A model generated the notes under the pieces. The model saw only the letters and a program-made list of their open reading frames with translations. It was not told where the DNA came from and did no database searches. Of a stretch of 64,000 nt of DNA, positions 44,380-55,012 are shown one piece after another. The position numbers and the translations under genes are program-made. The DNA is from Armigeres subalbatus. Taxonomy: Eukaryota; Arthropoda; Insecta; Diptera; Culicidae. The number at the start of each line of letters is the position of its first letter. The stretch's first letter is position 1. Location: positions 130,075,822-130,139,821 of the forward strand of contig NC_085141.1 of assembly GCF_024139115.2 (NCBI RefSeq), in the 5' to 3' direction.

Positions 44380-44764
44380 TAAATATCTTAATTAATGCTT
44401 TAGGAAATACCTCCACGATTTTCCACAAAATTTCAAGAGTAATTCCTACAGGAACACTTTTTAAAATTATTTATGGAATTCCATCCATCGGAAATTCCAT
44501 TCCCACGGAAATTTCTCCAGTAATTCTTCCGGAATTTCCTTAGGAATTTCCGATTGAATTTCTAACGGAATTTTCAAAGAAGTTTCTGAAGAACTTCCTA
44601 CATTCTTAAAATCCTTCGGAAATTCTTTCAGGAATACCTGCAGAAATTGTTTTATAAATACTTTCCGAAATTCTGGAATTTCTTCAGAAATTTCTCTGGG
44701 ATATGATTTAAGAAATCCTTCAGAAATCTATTGGTAAAATTACGCCAGGAATTCCTTTTGACAT
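44380..44764 (+). repeat. Degenerate 24-bp GGAATTTCTTCAG-type repeat, segment 1
   Basis: Variants of GGAAATTCCTTCAGGAATT recur about every 24 bp with heavy divergence. The block continues after the hAT MITE at 45221-45395. Confidence 0.75.
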
Positions 44765-44772
44765 ATGTCCAG

Positions 44773-45212
44773 TAGGGTGGCTCAGAGTTTATTAGGCAAA
44801 GATATTAGCATTTTACTGAAGGGTTGTAGGGGTGAATTTATTTCTTTTCAAGGGTAAAAGAAACGAAATTTGCTCAAACCCCACTTCAGAGAAATGCTAA
44901 TAACTTAGCCGGGCAAACTCTAATCTTCTCGCGGTTTTCTGCAGAACATTCTGTATTAATTTCTTGAAGAGCTGAATGAGTATCATAGTTCTTCATCGTA
45001 AGTTGTGCCGTCCAACTGCAATTCACTGTTTTTGAATTTTTCTGCATACATTTTTCCATATAAACTTCCAACAAGTTTAGCACCGCCCAAACATTGACCG
45101 ATTTGGCTGAAATTTGGTCCAGAGCATCAGGGCACCAAATAGAACCGAATAAGAGGGCGGCCCATCAAAAAAATTGTAAAAAGTTTTTCCCATACTAATT
45201 TGAGCCACCCTA
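44773..45212. mobile_element. 440-bp hAT-type MITE with 8-bp target duplication
   Basis: The ends are TAGGGTGGCTCA on both sides in inverted orientation. ATGTCCAG is perfectly duplicated at 44765-44772 and 45213-45220. The 8-bp duplication indicates hAT. It interrupts the degenerate 24-bp repeat, which continues on the far side. Confidence 0.9.
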
Positions 45213-45220
45213 ATGTCCAG

Positions 45221-45395
45221 GTTCTTCGAAAAACTCTTTGGAAAGGCCTTTGTAAGTTTCTCCGGAAATTCCTTAGAAACTTCCTCCGGGAAATCCTTTA
45301 AGTAATGTTCTACAAAATTCCTTCTGCAACTCCTGCAAGAATTATTTATTGTTGGAAGATTTTTTCCGGAAATTTATTAAAGAACTATTCGACCC
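45221..45395 (+). repeat. Degenerate 24-bp repeat, segment 1 continued
   Basis: TCCGGAAATTCCTTAGAAAC-type units resume directly after the hAT target duplication. Confidence 0.7.
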
Positions 45396-45399
45396 GGCA

Positions 45400-45690
45400 G
45401 ACGTACCTAGAACCATAGTACCAAGGCCAAACTGTGCGTTGTGAACTGCGGATACAAGATTCCATAGGAATCTTAATTTTAGTTTTTCACGAATAATTCA
45501 ACTTTATTTATGATTTTCGTATGAGGAAATATCATATAAACCCGTCGGAAACGACAACCAACATACCTGCTGAAGGAATGAAGAAAATCCATTCAGCCGT
45601 TTTTGAGTTATGCGGATACGAACACAGACCATTTCATTTTTATTATATAGAGAAGAAAAAATGGAGAAGAAAGAAGATGAAAAAGGAAAT
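45400..45690. repeat. Dispersed repeat beginning CGACCCGGCAGACG
   Basis: CGACCCGGCAGACGT and the later ATCCATTCAGCCGTTTTTGA, ACGAACACAGACCATTTCAT and TATATAGAG stretches are recognisable as a very common mosquito interspersed repeat. I cannot name the class. The open frame over 45521-45757 comes from it. Confidence 0.5.
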
Positions 45691-46020
45691 TCTAAAGAAA
45701 TTGTCGGATGGGTTTTCAAAGGAAATTTCAAAGGAATTTCCGGATGAATTTTCGTAGAAATGTCCGAAGAGTTCCTGAGCAAAAAACGAAAGTATTCCTG
45801 AAGAAAATTTAAATAAATCCCAAGATTTTCTTCCTAGAGTATCGGAAGAGATTTCTTAAGAAATTACTGGAAACATTTCTTTAAGAAATTCCTGACATAA
45901 TCGCTGAAGTAATTTCTTGAAAAAGTTCGAAAGAATTCCTAAATAAGCTTGCTCAGGAATTCCAAAAAAAATTCTAAAGGAATTCATGAAAAAATTTCCG
46001 AAGGAATTCTAAAAAAACCC
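45691..46020 (+). repeat. Degenerate 24-bp repeat, segment 2
   Basis: GGAAATTTCAAAGGAATTTC-type units run here, and again at 46431-46590 on the far side of the MITE at 46024-46430, so the MITE probably split one block. Confidence 0.7.
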
Positions 46021-46023
46021 AAC

Positions 46024-46430
46024 TTAATTCACCGAGTGGTGATACTGCCTTTCTCGCATTAAGCCAAGACACCAACCTTAAATGGCGCTTATATAGTTCG
46101 ATTCTATTTTCTTAATAACTTTTAAACGCAATGGTCGATCGTTATCAAATTCAATAGTGGTCAACAAGGCTTTGTCCCCAGTCGAATGCAATTTGTTGCG
46201 AGAAAATCGGTTAAGAATTACTATATGAAAAAGTGGCTAATGTTTTTCGGTTTTCGTGTGCACACACACACACACACATACACACGGACAGACAGACATT
46301 TGTTCAGCTCGACGAGCTGAGTCGATTGGTATATAACATCATGGGTCTCCGAAGCTTCTATAAAAAGTTCGATTTTGGAGTGAAATGATAGCCTTTCGGT
46401 ACAACTTTGTTGTACGAGAAAGGCAAAAAA
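46024..46430. mobile_element. MITE with GCCTTTCTCG ends and an internal CA microsatellite
   Basis: It starts TTAATTCACCGAGTGGTGAT and GCCTTTCTCG, has CA repeats at 46260-46284, GCTCGACGAGCTGAGTCGAT, and ends in the hairpin GGTACAACTTTGTTGTACGA with CGAGAAAGGC. It is the opposite orientation of the copy at 32923-33470. A fragment of the family is at 8975-9070. Confidence 0.75.
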
Positions 46431-46598
46431 ACGGAAGGTTTTCTTTAGACCATTTCCGCAGGCAGGTATTTTTGAAGCATTTGCCATTATTTCGATCAAA
46501 TTTCCAAGGGAATTCTTAAATGAATTTCCAAAGAAATTTCTAAAAGAATTCATTGAGGAAGTTTCGAAGGACTTTCTTTCTCTAAGGTTTTTCTATAG

Positions 46599-46831
46599 CA
46601 GCGGTTCTCAACCCCTTCAGACTCTCTTTAAAGTAGGCTTCCAAGTCTCTTGAAAGAATAATTCCGAGTCCTTTGAAGGAAAGCTTCCGAGCCTCTTGAA
46701 AGGAGCTTCTGAATCTCTTTAAAGTATACTTCTGCAGCGGTTGATAAGAGGTTTTTGGGTCTCTTGTAGAAAGGCTTTCGAGTCTCTTGAATGGCGGCTT
46801 TTGAGTCACATAAAAGGAGGCTTCCTTTTCA
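46599..46831. repeat. Degenerate left flank of the second 23-bp satellite array
   Basis: The segment opens with CAGCGGTTCTCAACC (46599-46613), which looks like a hAT terminus. It continues as diverged satellite units (CGAGCCTCTTGAAAGGAG near 46690) to CATAAAAGG at 46809. A matching hAT terminus or 8-bp duplication was not found on the far side. Confidence 0.7.
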
Positions 46832-48025
46832 GGATCGCAGTAGTCGCTTGTGATGGCTGATCAAGTTTTATTTTGCTCTGTCAATTTTTTTTTCCTCAAA
46901 TTGAAAAATTATTTAGCAATCCTGAATATCTGAAATATATATGTGCTTGGACATTGTGGTATAAGTGTTATAAGTTGATTGTGTGTTTCGAAGCGAATGC
47001 AAAAAATGTCTTACGAGCAAGCTTACGAGGGTTACAATGAAATTGTGTGTGTGAAGCAGTAATGTGCTCTGTCATAAGTGTCAGTAGGAGTTTCGAAAAA
47101 TATAGATGGTCTGGAGAAAGAAGCTGGAAGCTGTCCTATAAGAGGAGTTAAAAAGGGAGGTAGGGTCAACAAATGACGAGTTGCGCCCCGCCATCTTTCG
47201 CTGTTATCCAAGAATATATATTTTTGCCTGATTCGGGAAAGATCTCCATTCTGGGTGGCTCTTTGATTTGGCTCTGACCTGGTTCCCGATCAGATTAATG
47301 CTGACTTCTTTTGTTGCTTGGTAGTGAACAGTAAACAGGTAAAACTGGAAGGAATACCATAAAGGAGCATGAAGGTAAGGGATAATTTGTGCCAATTTAC
47401 ACAATTTATGGACAACAAATAGTGCAAACAATAGAGGCTTGTTTGCAGCCGTTTGATCATTTATTCATCCACTTAGAATTCATTTGTTGATCAAAATCAT
47501 TATCATATCAGGGGGGAAGGGGAAATTAATTTCTTTTTGCTCTTTTTTCGTTTCAGAGAGCGAGCAAAGGCGCTTAAACCTAGGCTATTAGCCAGGGCAA
47601 GGCTAATACCTTCGCCCCATCCGAGAAAAATCATCGGCAAGGATAATGGAGTGACATAAATTTCTTAGCAAAGTCACTCCCAACGTATTTCCACAAATTT
47701 TCTATCATTTGCTTATAATGATACTCCTAAACCACATACCCTACCCACCATCCAATTCCTTGACATCTATGAGGGCGTCGGTGAGTCGCTGGCCTCTCGT
47801 TAAGTAGATGTCATATCATCATTTCCTTCCCTTTCCTAGTAACGGAGAAGATGGGCGTGGCCGGCAATGATAGCTTTCATGTTTTATCATTTTGGACCCC
47901 CAATTGGATTTCCATTGAATCCCAAATGGAAATCCATAAGCAATTGAGGTAAGAAAGGTAAAGAATATACATGACAACTATCAGTATGCAATCTACGAAA
48001 TACTCCGTTACAACGCAACGCAACG
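46832..48025 (+). mobile_element. 1194-bp insertion with 23-bp target duplication and CAACG tail (element B)
   Basis: CATAAAAGG(A/T)GGCTTCC then TTTTCA occurs at 46809-46831 and again at 48026-48048, 22 of 23 identical, including the non-consensus TTTTCA. Removing the insert and one copy rejoins two satellite units. The insert ends in tandem CAACG (48011-48025). A long duplication and a short tandem 3' tail are typical of LINE-mediated insertion. The 3' part (CCTTCCCTTTCC, GGGCGTGGCCGGCAATGATA at about 47855-47875) resembles element C at 58.9-59.0 kb. No ORF is recognised. Confidence 0.75.
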
Positions 48026-50720
48026 CATAAAAGGTGGCTTCCTTTTCATCTTGAAAAGCATGCTTCTTAGCCTAGAAAGTATGCTTTCAACCCTCCGAGG
48101 CATCCAAGGCTCTTGAAAGAAGGCTTCCAATTCACTTGAAATAGGCTTTCGAGCCTCTTAAAAGGAGCCTTCCAAGCTTTTTGAAAAAAAGTTTTCTGTT
48201 CTCTTGAAAGGAGGCTTCCGAGCCTCTTGAAAGTATGCTTCCGGGCCTATTGAAAGGAAGCTTTTGAGCCTCTAGAGATGATGCGGCTTCCGCGCCTCTT
48301 GAAAGGAGGCTCCGAGCCTCTTGAAAGAAGGTTTCCGAGCCTCTTGAAAGAAGGCGTCCGAGCCTCTTGAAAGGAGGCTTCCGAGCCTCTTGAAAGGAGG
48401 CTTTCGAGCCTCTTGAAAGGAGGCTTCCGAGCCTCTTGAAAGGAGGCTTCCGAGCCTCTTGAAAGGAGGCTTCCGAGCCTCTTGAAAGGAGGCTTCCGAG
48501 CGTCCTGAAAGGCGGCTGCCGGGCCTCCTGTCAGGAGGCTTCCGCGCGTCTGGCGAGGAGGGCTCGGAGCCTCTTGAAAGGAGGCTTCCGAGCCTCTTGA
48601 AAGGAGGCTTCCTGAGCCTCTTGAAAGGAGGCTTGAGGCCTCTTGAAAGGAGGCTTCCGGGCCTCTTGAAAGGAGGCTTCCAGGCCTCTTGAAAGGAGGC
48701 TTCTGAGCCTCTTGAAAGGAGGCTTCCAGGCCTCTTGAAAGGAGGCTTCTGAGGCCTCTTGAAGGAGGCTGAGCCTCTTGAAAGGAGGCTGGAGCCTCTT
48801 GAAGGAGGCTTGGAGGCCTCTTGAAAGGAGGCTTCCAGGCCTCTTGATAGGAGGCTTGAGCCTCTTGAAGGAGGCTTGAGGCCTCTTGAAAGGAGGCTTC
48901 CGGGCCTCTTGAAAGGAGGCTTCCAGGCCTCTTGAAAGGAGGCTTCTGAGCCTCTTGAAAGGAGGCTTCCAGCTCTTGAAAGGAGGCTTCCGAGCCTCTT
49001 GAAAGGAGGCTTCTGAGCCTCTTGAAAGGAGGCTTCCAGGCCTCTTGAAAGGAGGCTTCTGAGCCTCTTGAAAGGAGGCTTCTGAGCCTCTTGAAAGGAG
49101 GCTTCCAGCCTCTTGAAAGGAGGCTTCTGAGCCTCTTGAAAGGAGGCTTCCAGGCCTCTTGAAAGGAGGCTTCTGAGCCTCTTGAAAGGAGGCTTCTGAG
49201 CTCTTGAAAGGAGGCTTCCTGAGCTCTTGAAAGGAGGCTTCCAGGCCTCTTGAAAGGAGGCTTCCTGAGCCTCTTGAAAGGAGGCCTGAGCCTCTTGAAA
49301 GGAGGCTTCCGAGCCTCTTGAAAGGAGGCTTCCAGGCCTCTTGAAAGGAGGCTCTGAGCCTCTTGAAAGGAGGCTTCTGAGCCTCTTGAAGGAGGCTTCC
49401 AGGCCTCTTGAAAGGAGGCTTCCGAGCCTCTTGAAAGGTGGCTCTGAGCCTCTTGAAAGGAGGCTTCCAGCCTCTTGAAAGGAGGCTCTGAGCTCTTGAA
49501 AGGAGGCTCTGAGCCTCTTGAAGGAGGCTTCCAGGCCTCTTGAAAGGAGGCTTCCGAGCCTCTTGAAAGGAGGCTTCTGAGCCTCTTGAAAGGAGGCTTG
49601 AGCCTCTTGAAAGGAGGCTTCTGAGCCTCTTGAAAGGAGGCTTGAGCCTTGAAAGGAGGCTTCTGAGCCTCTTGAAAGGAGGCTTCTGAGCCTCTTGAAA
49701 GGAGGCTTCCAGGCCTCTTGAAGGAGGCTTCCAGGCCTCTTGAAAGGAGGCTTGAGCCTCTTGAAAGGAGGCTTCTGAGCCTCTTGAAAGGAGGCTTTGA
49801 GCCTCTTGAAAGGAGGCTTCCAGGCCTCTTGAAAGGAGGCTTCTGAGCCTCTTGAAAGGAGGCTTCCAGGCCTCTTGAAAGGAGGCTCTGAGCCTCTTGA
49901 AAGGAGGCTTCCAGCCTCTTGAAAGGAGGCTTCCTGAGCTCTTGAAAGGAGGCTTGAGCCTCTTGAAAGGAGGCTCTGAGCCTCTTGAAAGGAGGCTTCC
50001 AGGCCTCTTGAAAGGAGGCTTGAGCCTCTTGAAAGGAGGCTTCCAGGCCTCTTGAAAGGAGGCTTCCGAGGCCTCTTGAAAGGAGGCTTCTGAGCCTCTT
50101 GAAAGGAGGCTTCCAGGCCTCTTGAAAGGAGGCTTCCTGAGCTCTTGAAAGGAGGCTTCCGAGCCTCTTGAAAGGAGGCTTCCGAGCCCCTTGAAAGGAG
50201 GATTCCGAACCTCTTGAAAGGAGGCTTCCGAGCCTCTTGAAAGGAGGCTTCCGAGCCTCTTGAAAGGAGGCTTCCGAGCCTCTTGAAAGGAGGCTTCCGA
50301 GCCTCTTGAAAGGAGGCTTCCGAACCTCTTGAAAGAAGGCTTGCGAGCCTCTTGAAAGAAGGCTTCCGAGCCTCTTGAAAGTAGCCTTTTGAAAAGAACC
50401 TTCCGATCCTCTTGAAAGGAGGCTTCCGAGCTTTTTGAAAAAAAGCTTCCGAACCTCTTGAAAGGATCCATCCGAGCTTTTTGAAAGAAGGCTTCCGACT
50501 CTCTTAAAACAAGGCTTCCAGGCCTCTTGCAAGGAGGCACAGGTCTCTTGAAAGGAAGCTTCCGAAAGAAAGCTTCTGAACATCTTGAAAGGATGCATTC
50601 GTGCTGCTCTGAAGACTGCTTCTGAGAAGCGTAGAAAGATGCTTCTAAACCTCTTGCAACGAAGCACCCGAGCTTTTCTAAAAAAAAGCCTTCATGCCTC
50701 TCAAACGAAGGCTTGCAAAC
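48026..50720. repeat. Second array of the 23-bp satellite (about 115 units)
   Basis: It has the same core as the 9.8-22.9 kb array (CCTCTTGAAAGGAGGCTTC), but here CCAGGCC-type and CTGAGCC/CCGAGCC-type units are mixed and many units are shortened to 20-22 bp in the middle (48650-50150). The outer 200-400 bp on each side (48050-48280, 50330-50720) are strongly diverged, while the core is homogeneous. The minus strand is again open in all frames and the plus strand closed by TGA in every unit. Confidence 0.95.
48247..50667 (-). other. 806-codon satellite-encoded open frame (probably not a gene)
   Basis: The minus-strand frame starts at an ATG (50667) in the degenerate border with MLRCKRFRSIFLRFSEAVFR and then repeats a 23-residue cycle (GSLLSRGSEASFQEARKPPF). 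A second minus frame is open for 669 codons over the same DNA. No domain, signal peptide or splice context is visible. Openness follows from the repeat sequence. Confidence 0.2.
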
Positions 50721-51159
50721 CTTTAGATTCTAGATTTCAGTTCAAAAGCATGTTTCTAACATATTATTCAACATTTTGTTTAGTTCAGGTAAATTACATT
50801 AGAGGTTTTTGAAATTTGATAGTTTGACATTTGTCCATTTGATCTTTTGTTCCGCAGCCCTTCATATGCTGTTCTAGTTGAGGAGAGCAGAGTTCAATTA
50901 GCTTTGATTTACTGATCACTTATGCATATTATGTACAAGACAAAGTTTTGATATAAAAAAAATCACAATTACAAAACTTTATCAATAAGATGCGATTGGA
51001 ATTGTAATACGTCCGCCATTATGCATTTTTATCCGAAGTACCCCTATGACCAGCGAAGGTACCCCTTTGGGGTTCATGTACCTACTCATGAGGGATACTT
51101 TAGCGAAACTCAGAATAAATGTTTAGAATTCGTTCGTTGATTTTTTGAATAAATATATG
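50721..51159. other. Unassigned DNA right of the second array
   Basis: AT-rich. 51036-51090 has GTACCCCT motifs (AGTACCCCTATGACC, GGTACCCCTTTGGGG) of the kind found near hAT ends with GGTTCTCAACC termini. It may be the eroded right part of the element whose left end is at 46599. Confidence 0.35.
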
Positions 51160-51161
51160 TA

Positions 51162-52898
51162 AGGTACCCCGGGGCAAGTGAAAATACGGGGTAAGTGGGT
51201 ACTATGGCTGCAAATTAATCGGTGAACGTTTTTAATGGTAACAATGTTCTAGAAAGATGAAGCAGAATTATCAACGAATTCGCCTGACACAAAAAAATTT
51301 GGAATCAAACCACTTTTATTTTAATTCAATGGATTTTCAACAAAATAGTCGTTCCTAAATTCATCATTGATGTGGAAAGTGAATATTTTGAGCAAATAAA
51401 TAATTGTGTGACATCAAAAACGATCTAAAAGTTTTGATTAAAGCCAAAATCTGCAATTTTCACTTTCCCTTGATTTTTAACATACATGGGGCAAGTGGGA
51501 CATATTTGAACAACATTTTCGATAGGGCTATTTTACCTGTTTTTAGATTGTTGTCTAGTGAAAAATAACTTCGACACTCATATGTCATATGGATCTGAAT
51601 CATATGCAGTTGATATCGTTGGTTTAGTTGTTAAGAAGTAGTGTACAGTTGTTTTACCTAATGTGTATTTTACTTTCTGAAAATTATCTCCCTCATGGAA
51701 AAGAGCAATGGTTATATCTATGCGAAATTTTCCGTTTACAGTGCAAACAATCTATTTATTCTACAATAGATCAACAGGTTTTGTCTTGTATTTTGTTATT
51801 TTTAAACTTCGCATCAGATTAACAGATTTTAAGATAAATACAGTGCTTAAGACATGAATTGGCCTTTTCGTTCTATTACAAATTTACAACACCGCCTGAA
51901 TAAAAACTTCCCTTTTGAGGTTCTAGTTTATGTAATAATTTGTGTTAAACAGAGAAACATTTATTCGAAAAGTGAACAAAGATTTGCTTATCTCTTCCAT
52001 TTAACACATTTGGTAAGAAAGTAAGCTAATGTAAAGCCAGACAACAGACAATTAAACGGTAAATCGGCTGTTGCCTTGATTTTATATCTGCTAACATTGC
52101 AATCCCTTTCTTTTGCCAAAAACGAAAGTCTGACAAGCAATAAACCTCCATCCATAATCTGAAATACTACGACTCAGAAATTACATGAGCATTCTATCTA
52201 CATTTTTCAAATTATTTTCGTTCGACAGTATAGAGCAAAATAAGGCAATCCATGAGACAGCTCTTATCAGCTGACGATTTTTGTTTACTAAATTTTTTTG
52301 ACAGCTTTAGACCGGACTGACATAACAGCACAAAGGAATTTGTTATGCGCGGTTACACTCTAACTTTCACTTACTCAGAGACTGAGTAAAATTGTATTGC
52401 TATCTCTTTTTTTCTCATGGAAATTTTACTCAGTTTCCGTCAAAAGCGGGACTACTCATAGCTATGAGTTGTCCTGCTTTTGGCGGAAACTGAGTAAAAT
52501 TTCCGTGAGAAGAAAAGAGAAGGCAATACAATTTTACTCAGTCACTGAGTAAGTGAAAGTTAGCGTGTAACACCAGCAGTTCGTTGCCTCCAGCCGGGTG
52601 CACCTTTTGTTATTTTCTTCGTATGTCAGTCCTGTCGCTGAATGTCATCATGGACTGCCTAATAGGTCCCACTTGCCCCGTTTGAAGGGGTAAGTGGGTC
52701 CCACAGGTAAATTTATTTAAGTCACTACCAATATTTTTGTAACTGAATAAATTGCTCACAACACGTCTACACTTCAACAACGGAAGCATATAATGATGTA
52801 TCCGTGGTTAATGTCCTGAAATACCTTGTTTTCTAAGTATGCTTTGGCAATTTTGTTGAACTAGCGTTTTTTTAGGTCCCACTTGCCCCGGGGTACCT
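51162..52898. mobile_element. 1.74-kb TIR element with AGGTACCCCGGGGCAAGTG ends, TA duplication
   Basis: The first 19 bases at 51162 are exactly mirrored at the right end (52880-52898). TA lies on both sides (51160-51161, 52899-52900). Subterminal GGGGTAAGTGGG motifs occur at both ends. The TA duplication suggests a Tc1/mariner-type mechanism. No transposase was found. A palindromic MITE is nested at 52353-52570. Confidence 0.85.
52353..52570. repeat. 218-bp near-perfect palindrome (MITE)
   Basis: GTTACACTCTAACTTTCACT at the left mirrors the right end, which inverted reads GTTACACGCTAACTTTCACT. Both halves contain ACTGAGTAAAATT and meet at CTCATAGCTATGAG. The whole can fold into one hairpin. 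No target duplication was seen. Confidence 0.85.
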
Positions 52899-52904
52899 TA
52901 TTCC

Positions 52905-53330
52905 ATTTTAAAAAGAATTTATGCGAAGTAATTTCCTGAGAATTTTCAAAAAGAATCTCTGTTGAAGATTTCGAAGGAATTCTTGATGTAATGCCCAAAG
53001 AATATGCTTTTCCCAAGTATCACATTTTGAAAAAAAAAATTGGCTGTAGCAACTTGAATGTAACCGAATTTGGTCACATATAAATTGCGGTAACTAACTT
53101 GCAACATATGTGCTATTCGGGTTAAGAATTAATTCGGAAATTCTGGAGAAATTACGGGAGCCGGAGGAATGGAATTCTTAAAAAAAAAATTCTGAAGGCA
53201 CTGCTAAAGGAAGGCGTTTAAGAATTCCTTAAGGAATTTCTGAAGATACTTTAGACTTACTTGCGGATAATTCTTGATGAATTTTGTAATGAATCACTGC
53301 AGAAATTTACGATGGATTAATTCTAATGAC
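52905..53330 (+). repeat. Degenerate 24-bp repeat, segment 3
   Basis: AAGGAATTCTTGATG and GGAATTCTTAA-type units recur with low conservation. 53331-53700 beyond it is unassigned. It has a TAGCCTTCACTTAAGCGCCAG stretch with balanced composition that could be an old tRNA-related repeat. Confidence 0.5.
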
Positions 53331-53919
53331 TAATATAATTTATTCCAAGATGTAACGGTACATGGAAATGAGAAAGAGAAGGTTCGAACTGATTCAACTG
53401 ATTAGCCTTCACTTAAGCGCCAGGCAGTGAGTACACTGCCGCGAAGAAGCGTATCAAATCTCTTAGAAAGTATCCCGTATCTGGCCAGAAGTCCTCTCAG
53501 GGCGAGTTATTTCTCCGATCCTAAGCCCACGAACGAAATCTTAACGCACTCTGTCAGCCCAAGGAAATAGCCTTATAAAAAGTCACAACACATAGGGTGG
53601 GCAGGCTACCCTTTGGGATTCCCTACCCAGAGCCCATACTACGGACGAAATAAACCAGATTTCTAAAAAAGAATTAAATTTCCTCCAACACCCAACTATC
53701 TACAACTGCAACGGAATTACAAAGAAGATTATTGTAAGGTACTATTCTGATTTATTCGAGCTATTTACCGTTTTTATCGGTTCACGTGAACTATTTTGCT
53801 CTTAGAGGCAACATTTTTTGATTTTTTTTTCTTGGCCTTAATTTCAGATTAAAAACAAGGTTTTGTTTCACTATTTTCCAGATTTTTGAAAACTTCAAAT
53901 GTTCCAGAAGCAATCTCTT

Positions 53920-54545
53920 CTATAATTCCTTTAGAAATTCATTCAGAAATCTTTTCAAAAATATATTTAGGATGATCGTCGAAAATTCCTTCAAGAATTT
54001 ATTAGAAAATTTCTCCTGAAATTCATTTAGAAATTTCTCCAGGAATTTTTTCTAAATTTTCTCCAGAATGTTCTCCACAAATTCTTTCGGGAACTTATCC
54101 AGAAATAATTTTTGAAACTCCCCCAGTAGTTTCTTTGAGCATTTCTTTAGGGATTCTCTCAGAAAACCCGTTTTAAGGCAATTGTAAGCTCAGAATTTTT
54201 TTTTCGGAAATTCCTTCCGATTTTTTCTTGAAAATTCGTTCGAAAAATCCTATAGGAATTCCCTTGTAAATTCCGTTGGAATTTGTTTGGAATTCAAACG
54301 GAAACTTTTAAGAATACCTACGGAAATTGCTTCAGGAAAACCTTTTGAAATTCATTCAGAAGCATTCCTTTTAGAAATTCCTGCGAAAATTGAATTATGA
54401 ATTCTTTCAATAGTTCTTTAAAGAATTTCTTCAGCAATTATTTCAGGATTTTATCAAAAAATTCTTCCAGTAATTCTTTAAGAAATACCTTCTGAAACTC
54501 TAGAAAGAAATTCTTTGAGGAATTCTTTCGAGAATTACTTCAGGA
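53920..54545 (+). repeat. Degenerate 24-bp repeat, segment 4
   Basis: Units like AGAAATTTCTCCAGGAATTT recur about every 24 bp across 600 bp. 53701-53919 before it is AT-rich with nothing found. Confidence 0.75.
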
Positions 54546-54548
54546 AAG

Positions 54549-54719
54549 GGAATACTTGCGTCCCAGCTTAACTCCGCCAGTGATTGTAAAAATAGGAGGG
54601 AATCAGCTTTTTCTCAGAACAGTTTTGGCGTAAGCAATTAAATTTCTAGGAAAATATTAGATTTAGTGGGTCGCGTGCCCCATCATGCCTCAGCTTAACT
54701 CCGCCAGTGGGAATACCTG
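54549..54719. repeat. Insert flanked by GGAATAC(T/C)TGC with CAGCTTAACTCCGCCAGTG at both ends
   Basis: GGAATACTTGC at about 54549-54559 recurs as GGAATACCTGC at about 54709-54719. Between them CAGCTTAACTCCGCCAGTG occurs at both ends in direct orientation. It may be a small insertion with an 11-bp target duplication, or a tandem duplication. Confidence 0.45.
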
Positions 54720-54940
54720 CACCACTTTGAACGGACAAAGCAACATATCTCACACAGCCAGAATGCATGCGCAATAGGAACACCTTCTACGTACAAAAGT
54801 GATGATCAGGGATTCGGAGCAAGTTTTTTTTTTAACTATTCCATGTAATGTAATGTGCGTAACAGTGAACTCTGTTTGACAGAGTTTGGAATTCTATCCT
54901 AGTTTGTTTGTAGTTCTACATGATGTCAACAAATCTGTCT

Positions 54941-54999
54941 AGTGATGAACTTTGTCAAACTTAAAAATCACTCTAATAAAGTCCAAAAAAAAAAAAAAA
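54941..54999 (+). mobile_element. 59-bp retroposon: 44-bp body, AATAAA, poly(A), 13-bp target duplication
   Basis: AACAAATCTGTCT flanks the insert at 54928-54940 and 55000-55012. The insert has AGTGATGAACTTTGTCAAAC, the signal AATAAA at 54975-54980, and an uninterrupted A run from 54985. All hallmarks of target-primed reverse transcription are present on an extremely short 3' fragment. Source unknown and different from the 30.9 and 61.9 kb inserts. Confidence 0.9.
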
Positions 55000-55012
55000 A
55001 ACAAATCTGTCT

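Noticed and set aside
45521..45757. 78-codon frame with KKKWRRKKMKKE
   Set aside because: It is part of a dispersed repeat followed by the degenerate 24-bp repeat.
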